Positions 51,301 through 60,594 of a DNA stretch of 64,000 nt are shown here, piece by piece (the stretch's first letter is position 1; each line of letters opens with the position of its first letter). Position numbers and translations under genes: made by a program. Source of the stretch: Gammaproteobacteria bacterium (lineage in GTDB: Bacteria > Pseudomonadota > Gammaproteobacteria > Thiotrichales > Thiotrichaceae); contig JAHJJD010000069.1 in assembly GCA_018822845.1 (NCBI GenBank), positions 1 to 64,000 of the forward strand. The letters are read 5' to 3'. The notes beneath the pieces were generated by a model. It was not told where the DNA came from. It did no database searches and saw only the letters and a program-made list of their open reading frames with translations.

Positions 51301-51615
51301 ATGAAAACCCTTCTTGAAACACTTGGACCTGAGGCCACACTTCGGTTCCTTACCGTAGCGCTACCCCAATTTGAGCAACGCAGCGAAGAATTACTCACCA
51401 ACCTGCGCACAGGAAACTGGCAGGAAGCAGCCCGTTGCGCACACCGCCTCAAAGGCACCATCCACCTGTATGACTCACCGGAGTTACAGGAGCAGCTACA
51501 GCAGCTCACCGCAAATGACACGGACACCTATATAAATGATCATTTTTTGCCCGAAATAGAAGAAAAACTAACCAAGACAAAGGACAAGATAAGATCATTT
51601 ATATCAAATAGTTAG
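51301..51615 (+). CDS. HPt (histidine phosphotransfer) protein
   Basis: The 104-residue helical protein contains the HPt motif AARCAHRLKGTIHLYDSPEL near residue 41, in which the His of AHRLKG is the phosphoacceptor. It starts 9 bases after the response regulator and is probably co-transcribed. In a phosphorelay it would pass phosphate between a hybrid kinase receiver and the neighbouring regulator. That hybrid kinase is not in the window. Confidence 0.75.
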   Translation: MKTLLETLGPEATLRFLTVALPQFEQRSEELLTNLRTGNWQEAARCAHRLKGTIHLYDSPELQEQLQQLTANDTDTYINDHFLPEIEEKLTKTKDKIRSFISNS

Positions 51616-51748
51616 GAATAAGAAACAAACCACTCCAAGCATTTACTGTTACAATTTCTTACAATTTTTTACGTTACAAAGACGCCATCCTCCGTTAAGC
51701 TTCTGTTCAGCAAGTGCGACCGCACATAGATAAATACGGGAGTCTGTA

Positions 51749-52033
51749 ATGCAGAAAATTTTTACTGTGGCAGGTGGTTTGATACTAGCCATGCTGCTGG
51801 CGGCGGGATCGGCCAATGCCGCATCCAGACCTGCCTACGGCCATTTTGGACATGGGGACACTACTGGCGGGTCGGGTTCCGGGCATACCCTGACCGACGC
51901 CTTTACCCCTTACCTCCAGAGTACGGCTATGATCCGGCAAAAGCTGTACAACCACTTGCTGCAATCTGAAAGCTTTATCAGGTTCCAGAGTCTGGTCGAA
52001 TATCTTTGGTTACAACGCACGGAAGAGCGCTAG
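51749..52033 (+). CDS. Hypothetical secreted protein, 94 aa
   Basis: A signal peptide (LILAMLLAAGSANA, cleavage before ASRPA) is followed by a His/Gly-rich segment (YGHFGHGDTTGGSGSGHTLT) that may bind metal and a helical C-terminus. I do not recognise the family. It has its own leader of about 130 bases after the HPt gene and is closed by two strong terminators, so it is monocistronic. Confidence 0.6.
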   Translation: MQKIFTVAGGLILAMLLAAGSANAASRPAYGHFGHGDTTGGSGSGHTLTDAFTPYLQSTAMIRQKLYNHLLQSESFIRFQSLVEYLWLQRTEER

Positions 52034-52045
52034 GCAACTTTTCAT

Positions 52046-52088
52046 GATCTGGCCTCATGCGCCAATTCCAGTAGGCCAGATCTTTTTT
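52046..52088 (+). terminator. Rho-independent terminator after the 94-aa gene
   Basis: GATCTGGCC (52046-52054) pairs perfectly with GGCCAGATC (52074-52082), followed by six T residues. Confidence 0.85.
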
Positions 52089-52103
52089 CTTTTTCTCTGT
52101 TAG

Positions 52104-52145
52104 CCAGCCCTATCTTCCCCTCAACAGGTGGGGCTGGTTTTTTTT
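52104..52145 (+). terminator. Second terminator before thiS
   Basis: CCAGCCC (52104-52110) pairs with GGGCTGG (52131-52137), followed by eight T residues. Two tandem terminators isolate thiS; no TPP riboswitch core was seen in this gap. Confidence 0.75.
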
Positions 52146-52216
52146 CCCTCCCCCAAACCACTGACAGCCCCGCCCGCTTGTGATGTAATACCGATTTCAT
52201 AATCCACCCGGACAGC

Positions 52217-52420
52217 ATGATGGAAATACTCGTCAACGGAACCCCGCATCTCGTCCCCACAGACACCACAGTGGCGCAGTTGCTGGTCATTCTGGAAATG
52301 CAGGGCAAGCGGCTGGCTGTCGAAGTCAACCAGGAACTCGTGCCCCGCAGCCAGTTTGACAGCGCAGCACTCAGCCCCCACGATACGGTGGAAATCGTCC
52401 ACGCCATTGGCGGCGGCTAA
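52217..52420 (+). CDS. thiS: Sulfur carrier protein ThiS
   Basis: The 67-residue ubiquitin-like protein ends in the required Gly-Gly ([10 protein letters not shown]); the C-terminal thiocarboxylate donates sulfur to the thiazole of thiamine. MEILVNG near the start and [15 protein letters not shown] in the middle fit ThiS. Either of two adjacent ATG codons (52217, 52220) could be the start. It is followed 16 bases later by thiG. Confidence 0.93.
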   Translation: MMEILVNGTPHLVPTDTTVAQLLVILEMQGKRLAVEVNQELVPRSQFDSAALSPHDTVEIVHAIGGG

Positions 52421-52436
52421 CCAAGGAACACTAGCA

Positions 52437-53234
52437 ATGCAGCACACAACTTCTTCCCCAGACACCCTCACTATCGCAGGCAAGCAATACAGCTCCCGCC
52501 TGCTGGTTGGCACTGGCAAATACAAGGATCTGGCCGAAACCAAGGCCGCTACCGAAGCCAGTGGCGCACAGATCATCACGGTCGCCATCCGCCGTACCAA
52601 TATCGGCCAGAACAAGGGTGAACCCAACCTGCTGGATGTCATCCCGCTCGATCGTTACACCCTGCTGCCCAACACCGCAGGCTGCTACAACGTGGAAGAC
52701 GCCGTGCGCACCTGCCGCCTCGCACGTGAACTGCTCGATGGCCACAAGCTGGTAAAACTGGAAGTACTGGGCGACGAGAAGACCCTTTACCCTGACACCA
52801 TCCAGACCCTGAAGGCGGCGGAAATCCTGGTAAAAGACGGTTTCGACGTGATGGTTTACACCAGCGCCGACCCGTTGATTGCCCGCCAACTGGAAGAAAT
52901 CGGCTGTGTGGCAATCATGCCGCTGGCGGCTCCGATCGGTTCCGGCTTGGGCATCCGCGACCCGTACAACATCCTCGAAATCATCAGCAACGCCAAGGTG
53001 CCAGTGCTGGTCGACGCAGGAGTGGGAACGGCTTCCGACGCTGCGGTAGCAATGGAGCTGGGTTGTGCTGGCGTGCTGATGAATACCGCGATTGCGGCTG
53101 CGAAAAATCCGGTACTGATGGCTTCCGCGATGAAACACGCGATTATCGCCGGGCGCGAAGCCTTCCTAGCCGGACGGATGCCACGCAAGCGCTATGCTTC
53201 GGCGTCTTCACCAATTGACGGAACGTTTTTTTAA
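52437..53234 (+). CDS. thiG: Thiazole synthase ThiG
   Basis: ThiG condenses deoxyxylulose 5-phosphate, dehydroglycine and ThiS thiocarboxylate to the thiazole phosphate. The TIM-barrel protein of 265 residues shows [20 protein letters not shown], the Schiff-base Lys region [16 protein letters not shown] near 104, [18 protein letters not shown] near 162 and [20 protein letters not shown] near 190. I start at ATG 52437 after CAAGGAAC. It is followed 4 bases later by trmB, a common gammaproteobacterial order. Confidence 0.95.
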   Translation: MQHTTSSPDTLTIAGKQYSSRLLVGTGKYKDLAETKAATEASGAQIITVAIRRTNIGQNKGEPNLLDVIPLDRYTLLPNTAGCYNVEDAVRTCRLARELLDGHKLVKLEVLGDEKTLYPDTIQTLKAAEILVKDGFDVMVYTSADPLIARQLEEIGCVAIMPLAAPIGSGLGIRDPYNILEIISNAKVPVLVDAGVGTASDAAVAMELGCAGVLMNTAIAAAKNPVLMASAMKHAIIAGREAFLAGRMPRKRYASASSPIDGTFF

Positions 53235-53238
53235 GACC

Positions 53239-53928
53239 ATGCAGTTCGCTGAACACCCCCGCACCATTAAAAGCTTCGTCCTGCGCCAAGGGCGCATGAC
53301 CAAGGGACAGGAACAGTCCCTGGAAACCCTGTGGCCGCAGTTTGGCATTGAAACTGCGGCCATTCCGCTGGATTTTGCCCAACTGTTTGGTCGCGCTGCA
53401 CCGGTCACGCTGGAAATCGGTTTCGGCAACGGCGAATCGCTGGCACAAATGGCGCAAGCCGCGCCGGAGCGTGATTTCATCGGCATCGAAGTGCATACAC
53501 CCGGCGTCGGTCACCTGCTCAAGCTGGTGGGGGAAAAAGGGCTGACCAACCTGCGGGTGATGAATTCCGATGCGGTCGACATCCTGCAACAGCGCATTCC
53601 TGCCGGGTCGCTGGATCGGGTGCAGCTGTTTTTCCCCGACCCTTGGCACAAGAAAAAACACCACAAACGCCGCATCGTGCAGGCTGATTTCGTCAAACTG
53701 ATTGCGTCACGCCTGCGTACTGGTGGCGTGTTCCACATGGCGACCGATTGGGAAAACTACGCTGCGCATATGGCGAAAGTGATGGAAGCCAGCGCGGATT
53801 TCAGGAATCTTGCCACAGCCCCCCCCTATTCCCCGCGTCCGGACGAGCGCCCGCTGACCAAGTTTGAAAACCGTGGCCTGAAACTGGGGCATGGGGTGTG
53901 GGATTTGCTGTACCAAAAAGTCCACTGA
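53239..53928 (+). CDS. trmB: tRNA (guanine-N7)-methyltransferase TrmB
   Basis: TrmB methylates G46 in the tRNA variable loop using SAM. Motifs: [15 protein letters not shown] near residue 60, [15 protein letters not shown] near 80, [17 protein letters not shown] near 133 and [20 protein letters not shown] at the end. I start at ATG 53239; the 15 codons upstream belong to the thiG end. It is coupled to thiG. Confidence 0.95.
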   Translation: MQFAEHPRTIKSFVLRQGRMTKGQEQSLETLWPQFGIETAAIPLDFAQLFGRAAPVTLEIGFGNGESLAQMAQAAPERDFIGIEVHTPGVGHLLKLVGEKGLTNLRVMNSDAVDILQQRIPAGSLDRVQLFFPDPWHKKKHHKRRIVQADFVKLIASRLRTGGVFHMATDWENYAAHMAKVMEASADFRNLATAPPYSPRPDERPLTKFENRGLKLGHGVWDLLYQKVH

Positions 53929-54040
53929 CAAGCATTGCACCGGTTATCTGCCCTACCAATCCATTCATTTCATTTATAAGTAGAACAACTCCGCTTATCT
54001 CTGAGCGCATTGAATGAATACCTCCCCTGATAGAGACTAA

Positions 54041-54063
54041 GTTCATGCACAAAACGCATGAAC
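54041..54063. promoter_or_regulatory. Inverted repeat upstream of the 54116 gene
   Basis: GTTCATGC (54041-54048) and GCATGAAC (54056-54063) are perfect 8-base arms around ACAAAAC. No T tract follows. It lies about 50 bases upstream of the ATG, in the usual promoter zone, and could be an operator. Confidence 0.5.
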
Positions 54064-54115
54064 GAAACAAACCCAATTAATATCAAATAGTTAAAATTAT
54101 CAGGGAGCGTCCATC

Positions 54116-54823
54116 ATGAGCAAATCATTCACTACTGTACTGCAAGTTGCTGCTACTACCGCTGCACTGTTTATCGCCGCTGATGCTTCAGCCGCAGTGA
54201 AATTCCGCATCGGCTTTGATTCAGCCTCCAACCAGTACTCCCTGTACATGACACCGGATAGCGTGCCAGCCCCGGATATGACGCTTTCTGCACAAGCCAC
54301 CCTGGTCGTGCCCCACGGTGAAAATGAGCAGAGTTTCACCATCAGCAATATCACCAGCCATATCAGCAATGTGGAGTGGGCTAACCATTCACGTGTGGAT
54401 GCACCGGAAGAAAACACCAGCGCAGACTACATTTCCCTGGGGTATTTCTTCACAGGCAGCAATGTCCCAAAGTTTGGCTGGGAAGCCAACCAGGAGAAAA
54501 AAATCCTGAGTTTCACCAGTAGCACTGGATGTGTCAGTGGAGTCAAGTTGATCGATAATAACGACCCGTTCAGCCAACTGCCTAATTCGGCTGGCACAAA
54601 CCCTGGCAATGATTTCATGAATATCGGCTGGCAAATGAGCAATGCATATGTAGGGAACTACGGCGAGGCAATATCCTGCACCACAACAACAACCTGCAAA
54701 AACAGCTACCTGCAACGCCAGATCAACACATTGAGCGCACTCAAGCTCAATGCGCCAGATTACATGCAGGCCAGTTACGACGCCCGCATCGCCAGCATCC
54801 TGAACGATAGCCGTTGCCAGTAA
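54116..54823 (+). CDS. Hypothetical secreted protein, 235 aa
   Basis: A signal peptide (VAATTAALFIAADASA, cleavage before AVKF) precedes a beta-rich mature protein with FRIGFDSASNQYSLYMTPDS and LGYFFTGSNVPKFGWEANQE. Four cysteines (GCVSG, ISCTTTTTCKNS, SRCQ) could form two disulfides in the periplasm or outside. A short helical tail follows. I do not recognise the family. GGGAG precedes the ATG. The gene stands alone, with an inverted repeat upstream and a terminator downstream, which suggests a separately regulated product. Confidence 0.65.
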   Translation: MSKSFTTVLQVAATTAALFIAADASAAVKFRIGFDSASNQYSLYMTPDSVPAPDMTLSAQATLVVPHGENEQSFTISNITSHISNVEWANHSRVDAPEENTSADYISLGYFFTGSNVPKFGWEANQEKKILSFTSSTGCVSGVKLIDNNDPFSQLPNSAGTNPGNDFMNIGWQMSNAYVGNYGEAISCTTTTTCKNSYLQRQINTLSALKLNAPDYMQASYDARIASILNDSRCQ

Positions 54824-54849
54824 GCATGACCAGACGTCCCGTTCTCAAG

Positions 54850-54879
54850 GGGGCTACATTCCTGTAGCCCCTCCCTTTT
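54850..54879 (+). terminator. Rho-independent terminator after the 54116 gene
   Basis: GGGGCTACA (54850-54858) pairs perfectly with TGTAGCCCC (54863-54871) around a 4-base loop, then TCCCTTTT. It separates two convergent genes. Confidence 0.75.
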
Positions 54880-54891
54880 AAGAAAGCTCCG

Positions 54892-55689
54892 CTAAAAAAA
54901 CAGCGCCATACTGTTCTTCCACACCTGCGGTAACAGTTCTTCCAGCGGCAGATCTTTCACCCTGGCGATATGCTCGGCAATGAAAGGCAGGTACTTCGGC
55001 TCATTCTTCATGCCCCGGTACGGAACCGGCGTCAGGTAGGGTGCATCGGTTTCAAACAGGATTTGTTCCGGCGGGGTCAGCGCCACGATCTCGCGCACAT
55101 TTTCCGCCTTGTTGAAAGTGCTGATACCGTTGAAACCGAGGTGAAAACCTTCGCCCAGACAGTATTCCGCCAGTTCCCGCCCGGAAGTGAAACTGTGGAT
55201 CACGCCACGTTTCGGCATCTGCCCAACGAAATTACGCAGGATGGCTTGCATGTCGTCATCCGCATCGCGGGTATGCACCACGATCGGCATGTCGAGGTCA
55301 ATCGCGATCTGTAACTGGCGCTCGAATGCTGCGCGCTGTTTCGCCCGGTCGGAATGGTCGTAGTAATAATCCAGCCCGATTTCACCAATGGCGCGAATTT
55401 TTTCATGCTGTGCATTGCTGCGAATCTGTGCTTCCACCTCATCGGTGTAATCATTGGCATCGTGTGGGTGGATGCCCTGCGTTCCCCATACCTGCGAGTG
55501 CTGCTGCGCCAGTTGCATGACCTTTTCCAGATTATCAGGGGAAACCGCGATGGTGAGGATACGTTCGATATTGACGGCTTTGGCTGCTTCCAGAGCGCTT
55601 TCCAGCGCTTCGCCCTCCAGGTAGTCCAGATGGCAGTGGGTTTCAATCAGGGGATGGTCGAATAGCGGAATAGCGCGTTTCTTGCTCAT
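54892..55689 (-). CDS. TatD family hydrolase
   Basis: Metal ligands are seen in LIETHCHLDYLEG near residue 14, E in IGEIGLDYYYD, HTRDADDD near 138, IHSFTSG near 164 and ETDAPYLTPVPYRGMKNEP near 214, giving a complete TatD amidohydrolase site. The family includes metal-dependent DNases. The 265 residues match YcfH/TatD size. It is divergent from purU. Confidence 0.92.
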   Translation of the reverse strand: MSKKRAIPLFDHPLIETHCHLDYLEGEALESALEAAKAVNIERILTIAVSPDNLEKVMQLAQQHSQVWGTQGIHPHDANDYTDEVEAQIRSNAQHEKIRAIGEIGLDYYYDHSDRAKQRAAFERQLQIAIDLDMPIVVHTRDADDDMQAILRNFVGQMPKRGVIHSFTSGRELAEYCLGEGFHLGFNGISTFNKAENVREIVALTPPEQILFETDAPYLTPVPYRGMKNEPKYLPFIAEHIARVKDLPLEELLPQVWKNSMALFF

Positions 55690-55848
55690 GGCGTAGTTGT
55701 TGCCTGTCGAATGTCAGAAGCGCGAATTGTCAGCTCTCCCACCGTTGAAATCAATTTTCAGCAGTTCCCTGCGGCTTTCCCGTTTCATTTCGCGGCGAAA
55801 TCACACTAGAATGGCGCAGATATTTGTCTATCCAACAAGAAGAAGCTC

Positions 55849-56712
55849 ATGTTACAACCAGAATGCTCCATTCTCACCGTTACCTGCCCGGCCAGAACCG
55901 GCATTGTTGCCGCCATCACCGGTTTCCTTGCCGATAGCAGTTGCTACATCACTGAAATGGCGCAGTATGACGATGAAAATACCCAGAAGTTTTTCTGCCG
56001 CATTATGTTCCGCCCCGATGCCGTGCTATCCCCGGAGGTTGCAGAACTGCGCCAAGGCTTTAGCAGAATCGCCAGTGATTTCAGCATGAAATGGCAAATC
56101 ACCAATGCGCAACGCCCAACCCGCGTGATCCTGATGGTATCCAAAGCTGACCATTGCCTGGTCGACCTGCTGTACCGCAAGAACAAGGGCGACCTGAACA
56201 TGGATGTAGTTTGCGTCGTTTCCAACCACATGGATTTACGCTCCCTTGCCGAACGCGAAGGCATCCGCTTCATCTGCCTGCCAGTCGACAGGGGCAACAA
56301 GGCGGAGCAGGAAGCGCGCATGCTCGACATCGTGACGGAAACAGGGGCGGAACTGGTGGTACTGGCGCGTTACATGCAAATCCTCTCCGATGACGCTTGC
56401 CGCAAACTGGAAGGCATGTGCATCAACATCCACCACTCGTTCCTGCCCGGCTTCAAGGGCGCGCGTCCGTATCACCAAGCTTACGATCGAGGGGTAAAGC
56501 TGATTGGGGCAACCGCACATTACGTCACTTCCGACCTGGACGAAGGCCCGATCATCGAGCAATCGGTAGAGCGGGTTGACCACACGTTCCAGCCTGAAAA
56601 CCTGGCTGCACTGGGGCGCGATCTGGAAAACAGCGCACTGGCAAAAGCGGTCAAACTACACATCGAACGGCGCGTATTCGTCGATGGCAACAAAACCGTC
56701 GTCTTTAAATGA
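55849..56712 (+). CDS. purU: Formyltetrahydrofolate deformylase PurU
   Basis: PurU hydrolyses 10-formyl-THF to formate and THF, balancing one-carbon pools. An N-terminal ACT domain (SILTVTCPARTGIVAAITGF) is followed by a formyltransferase domain with the catalytic Asn-His-Asp in INIHHSFLPGFKGARPYHQA near residue 192 and GATAHYVTSDLDEGPIIEQS near 221. The length of 287 is typical. The start is ATG 55849. Confidence 0.95.
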   Translation: MLQPECSILTVTCPARTGIVAAITGFLADSSCYITEMAQYDDENTQKFFCRIMFRPDAVLSPEVAELRQGFSRIASDFSMKWQITNAQRPTRVILMVSKADHCLVDLLYRKNKGDLNMDVVCVVSNHMDLRSLAEREGIRFICLPVDRGNKAEQEARMLDIVTETGAELVVLARYMQILSDDACRKLEGMCINIHHSFLPGFKGARPYHQAYDRGVKLIGATAHYVTSDLDEGPIIEQSVERVDHTFQPENLAALGRDLENSALAKAVKLHIERRVFVDGNKTVVFK

Positions 56713-56734
56713 GAAAGGGGCCGCAGCCCCTTTC
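56713..56734. terminator. Hairpin between purU and nhaD
   Basis: GAAAGGGGC (56713-56721) pairs perfectly with GCCCCTTTC (56726-56734) around CGCA, directly after the purU stop and between convergent genes. It lacks a long T tract on both strands. Confidence 0.6.
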
Positions 56735-56740
56735 CCTCTG

Positions 56741-58159
56741 TTACATCAAGGCCGTATTGATCAACAAGTGCACCCAGACGCTTAGCACATATCCCAACGC
56801 TATCGCCCATGTCCATTTCAGATGGGAGAAGAAAGTATAAATGCCGCGCGCCTGCCCCATCAGGGCGACGCCTGCGGCTGAACCAATCGACAACAACGAA
56901 CCACCGACGCCTGCCGTCAGCGTCACCAGCAGCCACTGACCGTGGGACATATCCGGGTGCATGGTGATCACCGCAAACATTACCGGAATGTTATCAACCA
57001 CGGCTGACAGAATACCTACCAATACGTTCGCCCAGGTCGCACCCAGATCAACATACATCGCCTGCGCTGCCAGTGCCAGATAACCGAATGCTCCCAGACC
57101 TCCAACACACAGGATAACCCCATAGAAAAACATCAGCGTATCCCATTCTGCACGCTGCAACTGGTTGAAAATGTCGAAACGCCCAACAGGCTCGTCGCCA
57201 GTATCGTTTGCAGGGTTGTGATCCGACACTTTCAGATACCAGCCATACAGCTTCAGTACACCAAGGCCGGTCATCATGCCCAGTACTGGCGGCAGATGCA
57301 GGTAATTGTGGAACATCACCGCAGTGGCAATGGTAGCAATGAACAAGCCAAGCACGATGAAACCGCCCTGCTTGATCCTGACTGCCTCGTTCAATGCAGC
57401 TGGTTTGCCTTTCTCGATGAAGAACGACATGATCAGTGCCGGTACAAACCAGTTGACCACCGACGGGATGAACAGGGCGAAAAATTCCTGGAATTTCACC
57501 AACCCGGCCTGCCACACCATCAGGGTAGTAATATCGCCAAACGGACTCCATGCCCCCCCCGCATTGGCTGCAACAACAATATTGATACACCCCATCGCCA
57601 CGAATTTCGGCCTGTCAGAAGCCACCGCCACCAGCACTGCCGCCATCAACAGGGCTGTCGTCAGATTGTCAGCAACTGGCGAGATGAAGAAGGCCAGCAC
57701 CCCGGTAATCCAGAATATCCAGTACAAGGAAAAGCCCCGCGACACCAGCCAGGCGCGCAAGGCCGCAAACATGTTGCGCTCATCCAGGGTATTGATGAAG
57801 GTCATCGCCGCCAGCAGGAACAGCATCAGCTTGCCGTATTCCAGCAGATTGTGGTCGAGGATTGCCTCCACCTTGTCAAGCTGGCCAATTGCGCCATAAG
57901 CAAGCGCCACCAATACCCAGATAATGCCTGCCGCCACAATCACTGGCTTGGACTTGCGCATGTGAATATGTTCTTCACCGATCACCAGCGCGTAAGCAAA
58001 CACGAACAGGATCAGGGCAGTAATTCCCAAACCCGTCCCCGTCAACTGCGGCATTTCAGCGCCAGCTTCACCAGCCAGGGCAAATAGCGGGAAAAACAGT
58101 AAAAGCAGCCCCAATAGCAGGCTCCGTAAAGAAAAAGGGCGAACAGGATGATGTGTCAT
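56741..58159 (-). CDS. nhaD: Na+/H+ antiporter NhaD
   Basis: The 472-residue protein has an N-terminal signal-like helix, about 12 membrane segments and NhaD-type sequences: FISPVADNLTTALLMAAVLV, INIVVAANAGGAWSPFGDIT and GILSAVVDNIPVMFAVITMH. NhaD exchanges sodium for protons across the inner membrane and belongs to the ion-transporter superfamily. I start at ATG 58157-58159; a longer in-frame extension would run into the gshA promoter. A sodium antiporter fits a brackish or alkaline habitat, but this is weak evidence. Confidence 0.9.
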   Translation of the reverse strand: MTHHPVRPFSLRSLLLGLLLLFFPLFALAGEAGAEMPQLTGTGLGITALILFVFAYALVIGEEHIHMRKSKPVIVAAGIIWVLVALAYGAIGQLDKVEAILDHNLLEYGKLMLFLLAAMTFINTLDERNMFAALRAWLVSRGFSLYWIFWITGVLAFFISPVADNLTTALLMAAVLVAVASDRPKFVAMGCINIVVAANAGGAWSPFGDITTLMVWQAGLVKFQEFFALFIPSVVNWFVPALIMSFFIEKGKPAALNEAVRIKQGGFIVLGLFIATIATAVMFHNYLHLPPVLGMMTGLGVLKLYGWYLKVSDHNPANDTGDEPVGRFDIFNQLQRAEWDTLMFFYGVILCVGGLGAFGYLALAAQAMYVDLGATWANVLVGILSAVVDNIPVMFAVITMHPDMSHGQWLLVTLTAGVGGSLLSIGSAAGVALMGQARGIYTFFSHLKWTWAIALGYVLSVWVHLLINTALM

Positions 58160-58348
58160 GGATAAAAACTTGCTGGTTACCAAGGAAAAAACAGCGGCTA
58201 TCTTACCGTGTCCTGATTGATGTTGCATCACACAACGGTATCCTATCGCAGGCTTTCCATAAAAAACCAACCATTGATTACCCTGAAAATTTCCATTGAC
58301 CACCATCTGTGCTCTAATCCCCCGTTTCATCATAGCCAGGAGCTTTAA

Positions 58349-59947
58349 GTGTACAGCCTGCTGGAACAACGCCTGCACGATATTGAAACCAACCAGCTTC
58401 ACCCTTTCCTGCGCAACTCCCGCACCGGTCTGGAAAAAGAAAGCCTGCGCGTCACCACCGATAGTCATCTGTCACAGCGCGACCACCCCAAGGTTCTCGG
58501 TGCTGCCCTTACCCACCCGTGGATCACCACCGACTACGCCGAATCCCTGCTGGAACTGATCACGCCGCCACAGGAACGCGCCGTACAAGCACTCGACTTC
58601 CTGCTCAACATCGAGACTTTCGTCTACCAGCAGCTTGAGGATGAACTGCTGTGGACAACCAGCATGCCTTGCGCCCTCAAGGGCGAAGACGACATCCGCA
58701 TTGCCGAATACGGCAGTTCCAACGCAGGGCGCATGAAACACATCTACCGGCAGGGGCTGGCGTGGCGCTACGGCAAAACCATGCAAATCATTGCGGGTAT
58801 CCATTTCAACTACTCGTTCGACGAAGCCTTCTGGCAACCCTGGCAGTCCATGCAGGGTGATAGCGGCAGCCTGCGTGATTTCCGCGATGCCCAATACATG
58901 GCGCTGGTGCGCAACCTGCAACGCTACGGCTGGTTAATCATCTACCTGTTTGGCACATCCCCGGCCATCTGCAAAAGCTTCCTGGGCGGCAGGCCCGCGC
59001 CGGAAGGCATGGCAGAATTCAACCAGCACACCCTGTACGAACCCTTCGGCACATCACTGCGCATGGGCAATATCGGCTACACCAACAGCAAGGAAAACAA
59101 AAGTGGCGTCAAGGTTTGCTACAATACGCTGGAAACCTACATCAACAGCCTGCGCCAGGCCATTTCCACTCCCTGCCCCGAATACGCCGAAATAGGCGTA
59201 AAAGTGGATGGCGAATACCGCCAGTTGAACAGCAATACCCTGCAAATCGAAAATGAATACTACAGCACCGTGCGCCCCAAGCAGATTCTCAAGGGTTTCG
59301 AAAAACCCACTGATGCACTGGAACGGCGCGGCATCGCCTATGTGGAATTACGCTCCATTGACGTCAACGCCTTCCACCCGGCTGGCATGACCAAACGACA
59401 ACTGTTTTTCCTCGAAGTCTTCATGCACTTCTGCCTGTTACAGGAAAGCCCGTTGGTAACGGCAGACGAATTCCACGCCATCAACAACAACCAGACACTT
59501 ACTGCCCACCATGGGCGCGATCCGAATTTGCGCATTACCTGTCATGGCACAAGCGTACTGCTACGCGAGCGGGCGAAAGAAGTCTTGCAAGCCATGCGCC
59601 CGGTCGCGGAAATGCTCAACGCCGTCCACGACGAAGACTGTTACACTGACTGCCTCGATAGCCAGATTCAACTTGCATGGAACCCTGACATCACCCCTTC
59701 AGCACGGATGCTGGAAGAAATGCATAGCCACAACGAAAGTTTTTTCGCCTTCGCCCAGCGCAAGTCACGGGAACACAGGGATTTTTTCCTCAACCGCACC
59801 CTGAGTCCCGTACTGGAACAGGAATTCCGACGCATGGCGCAGGAATCACTCAAGCAGCAGCAATACATGGAAAGCGACACGAGCCAGCGTTTTGATGACT
59901 TTTTGGCAGACTACCTGGGAAATACCCTGGAAATAGCGAAAAATTAA
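58349..59947 (+). CDS. gshA: Glutamate-cysteine ligase GshA
   Basis: GshA makes gamma-glutamylcysteine, the first step of glutathione synthesis. The 532 residues match the proteobacterial class (E. coli about 518) with FLRNSRTGLEKESLRVTTDS near the start, TDYAESLLELITPP near 69, GIHFNYSFDEAFW near 147 and RGIAYVELRSIDVNAFHPAG near 329. The start is GTG 58349 with CAGGAG upstream. Glutathione is also a Cu(I) buffer, in keeping with the copper genes nearby. It is divergent from nhaD. Confidence 0.95.
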   Translation: MYSLLEQRLHDIETNQLHPFLRNSRTGLEKESLRVTTDSHLSQRDHPKVLGAALTHPWITTDYAESLLELITPPQERAVQALDFLLNIETFVYQQLEDELLWTTSMPCALKGEDDIRIAEYGSSNAGRMKHIYRQGLAWRYGKTMQIIAGIHFNYSFDEAFWQPWQSMQGDSGSLRDFRDAQYMALVRNLQRYGWLIIYLFGTSPAICKSFLGGRPAPEGMAEFNQHTLYEPFGTSLRMGNIGYTNSKENKSGVKVCYNTLETYINSLRQAISTPCPEYAEIGVKVDGEYRQLNSNTLQIENEYYSTVRPKQILKGFEKPTDALERRGIAYVELRSIDVNAFHPAGMTKRQLFFLEVFMHFCLLQESPLVTADEFHAINNNQTLTAHHGRDPNLRITCHGTSVLLRERAKEVLQAMRPVAEMLNAVHDEDCYTDCLDSQIQLAWNPDITPSARMLEEMHSHNESFFAFAQRKSREHRDFFLNRTLSPVLEQEFRRMAQESLKQQQYMESDTSQRFDDFLADYLGNTLEIAKN

Positions 59948-60186
59948 CATGATGATCATCCGATTTTTGTTACCAGCGACAAAAAACTCGGGTACACTCC
60001 AAATTACTTGCCTGATACTTGAGAGTTTCGTGCGTCCTGCTTCCCGCTGCCACGTTTCAACTTGCAGGTTTCATTGTGCATAACTTATCTGGCCACCGTG
60101 GCCGGTCGTTATCAGGTAATTCGTGTGACTGGTTACCTCCTAACGTAAATTCCCGAACAGCACATGATTTTATGAGATGACAAACA
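59948..60186 (+). promoter_or_regulatory. Long leader of the RRM-protein gene with candidate promoter
   Basis: TTACCA (59971-59976) and TACACT (59994-59999) are 17 bases apart and could be the promoter, giving a 5' leader of about 180 bases. The leader contains the palindrome GGCCACCGTGGCC and no protein I can support. Long structured leaders are common on cold-shock genes, so post-transcriptional control is possible. No known riboswitch was recognised. Confidence 0.4.
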
Positions 60187-60588
60187 GTGAATATTTACGT
60201 TGGCAACCTGCCCTATAAAATTACCGAAAATGAACTGCGTGAGCTGTTCGGCGCTTATGGCGACGTATCAAGCGTCAGCATGATCAAAGACAAAATGACG
60301 GGGCAATCCAAGGGCTTCGGCTTTGTTGACATGCCCAACTCTGATGAAGCAACAGCTGCAATCAATGGCCTGAACGAACAGGCTGTCCAGGGTCGTAACA
60401 TCAAAGTTAACGAAGCCAAGCCACGTGAAGATCGTCCACGCACTGGTGGCGGCGGTGATCGTGGTGGCCGTGGCGGTTTCGGCGGCGGTGATCGCGGTGG
60501 TAGCCGTGGCGGTTTCGGCGGCGGTGATCGCGGTGGTAGCCGTGGTGGCGACCGTGATGGTGGCGGTTTCCGCAGACGCGAATTCTGA
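60187..60588 (+). CDS. Glycine-rich RRM RNA-binding protein
   Basis: An RNA-recognition motif covers residues 1-80, with RNP2 IYVGNLPY near residue 3 and RNP1 KGFGFVDM near 42. The tail is glycine/arginine-rich with repeated GGFGGGDRGGSR units (about 91-120). Such proteins act as RNA chaperones, often cold-induced. The start is GTG 60187; no strong Shine-Dalgarno is visible. The tail is encoded by near-identical 36-bp units. Confidence 0.92.
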   Translation: MNIYVGNLPYKITENELRELFGAYGDVSSVSMIKDKMTGQSKGFGFVDMPNSDEATAAINGLNEQAVQGRNIKVNEAKPREDRPRTGGGGDRGGRGGFGGGDRGGSRGGFGGGDRGGSRGGDRDGGGFRRREF

Positions 60589-60594
60589 TACCTC

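Noticed and set aside
52034-52216. Possible TPP riboswitch before thiS
   Set aside because: The conserved CUGAGA core is absent; the gap holds two terminators.
60076-60180. A 35-codon frame in the RRM leader, from GTG 60076 to TGA 60178
   Set aside because: No ribosome-binding site, no recognisable sequence, and codon usage unlike the neighbours; treated as untranslated leader.
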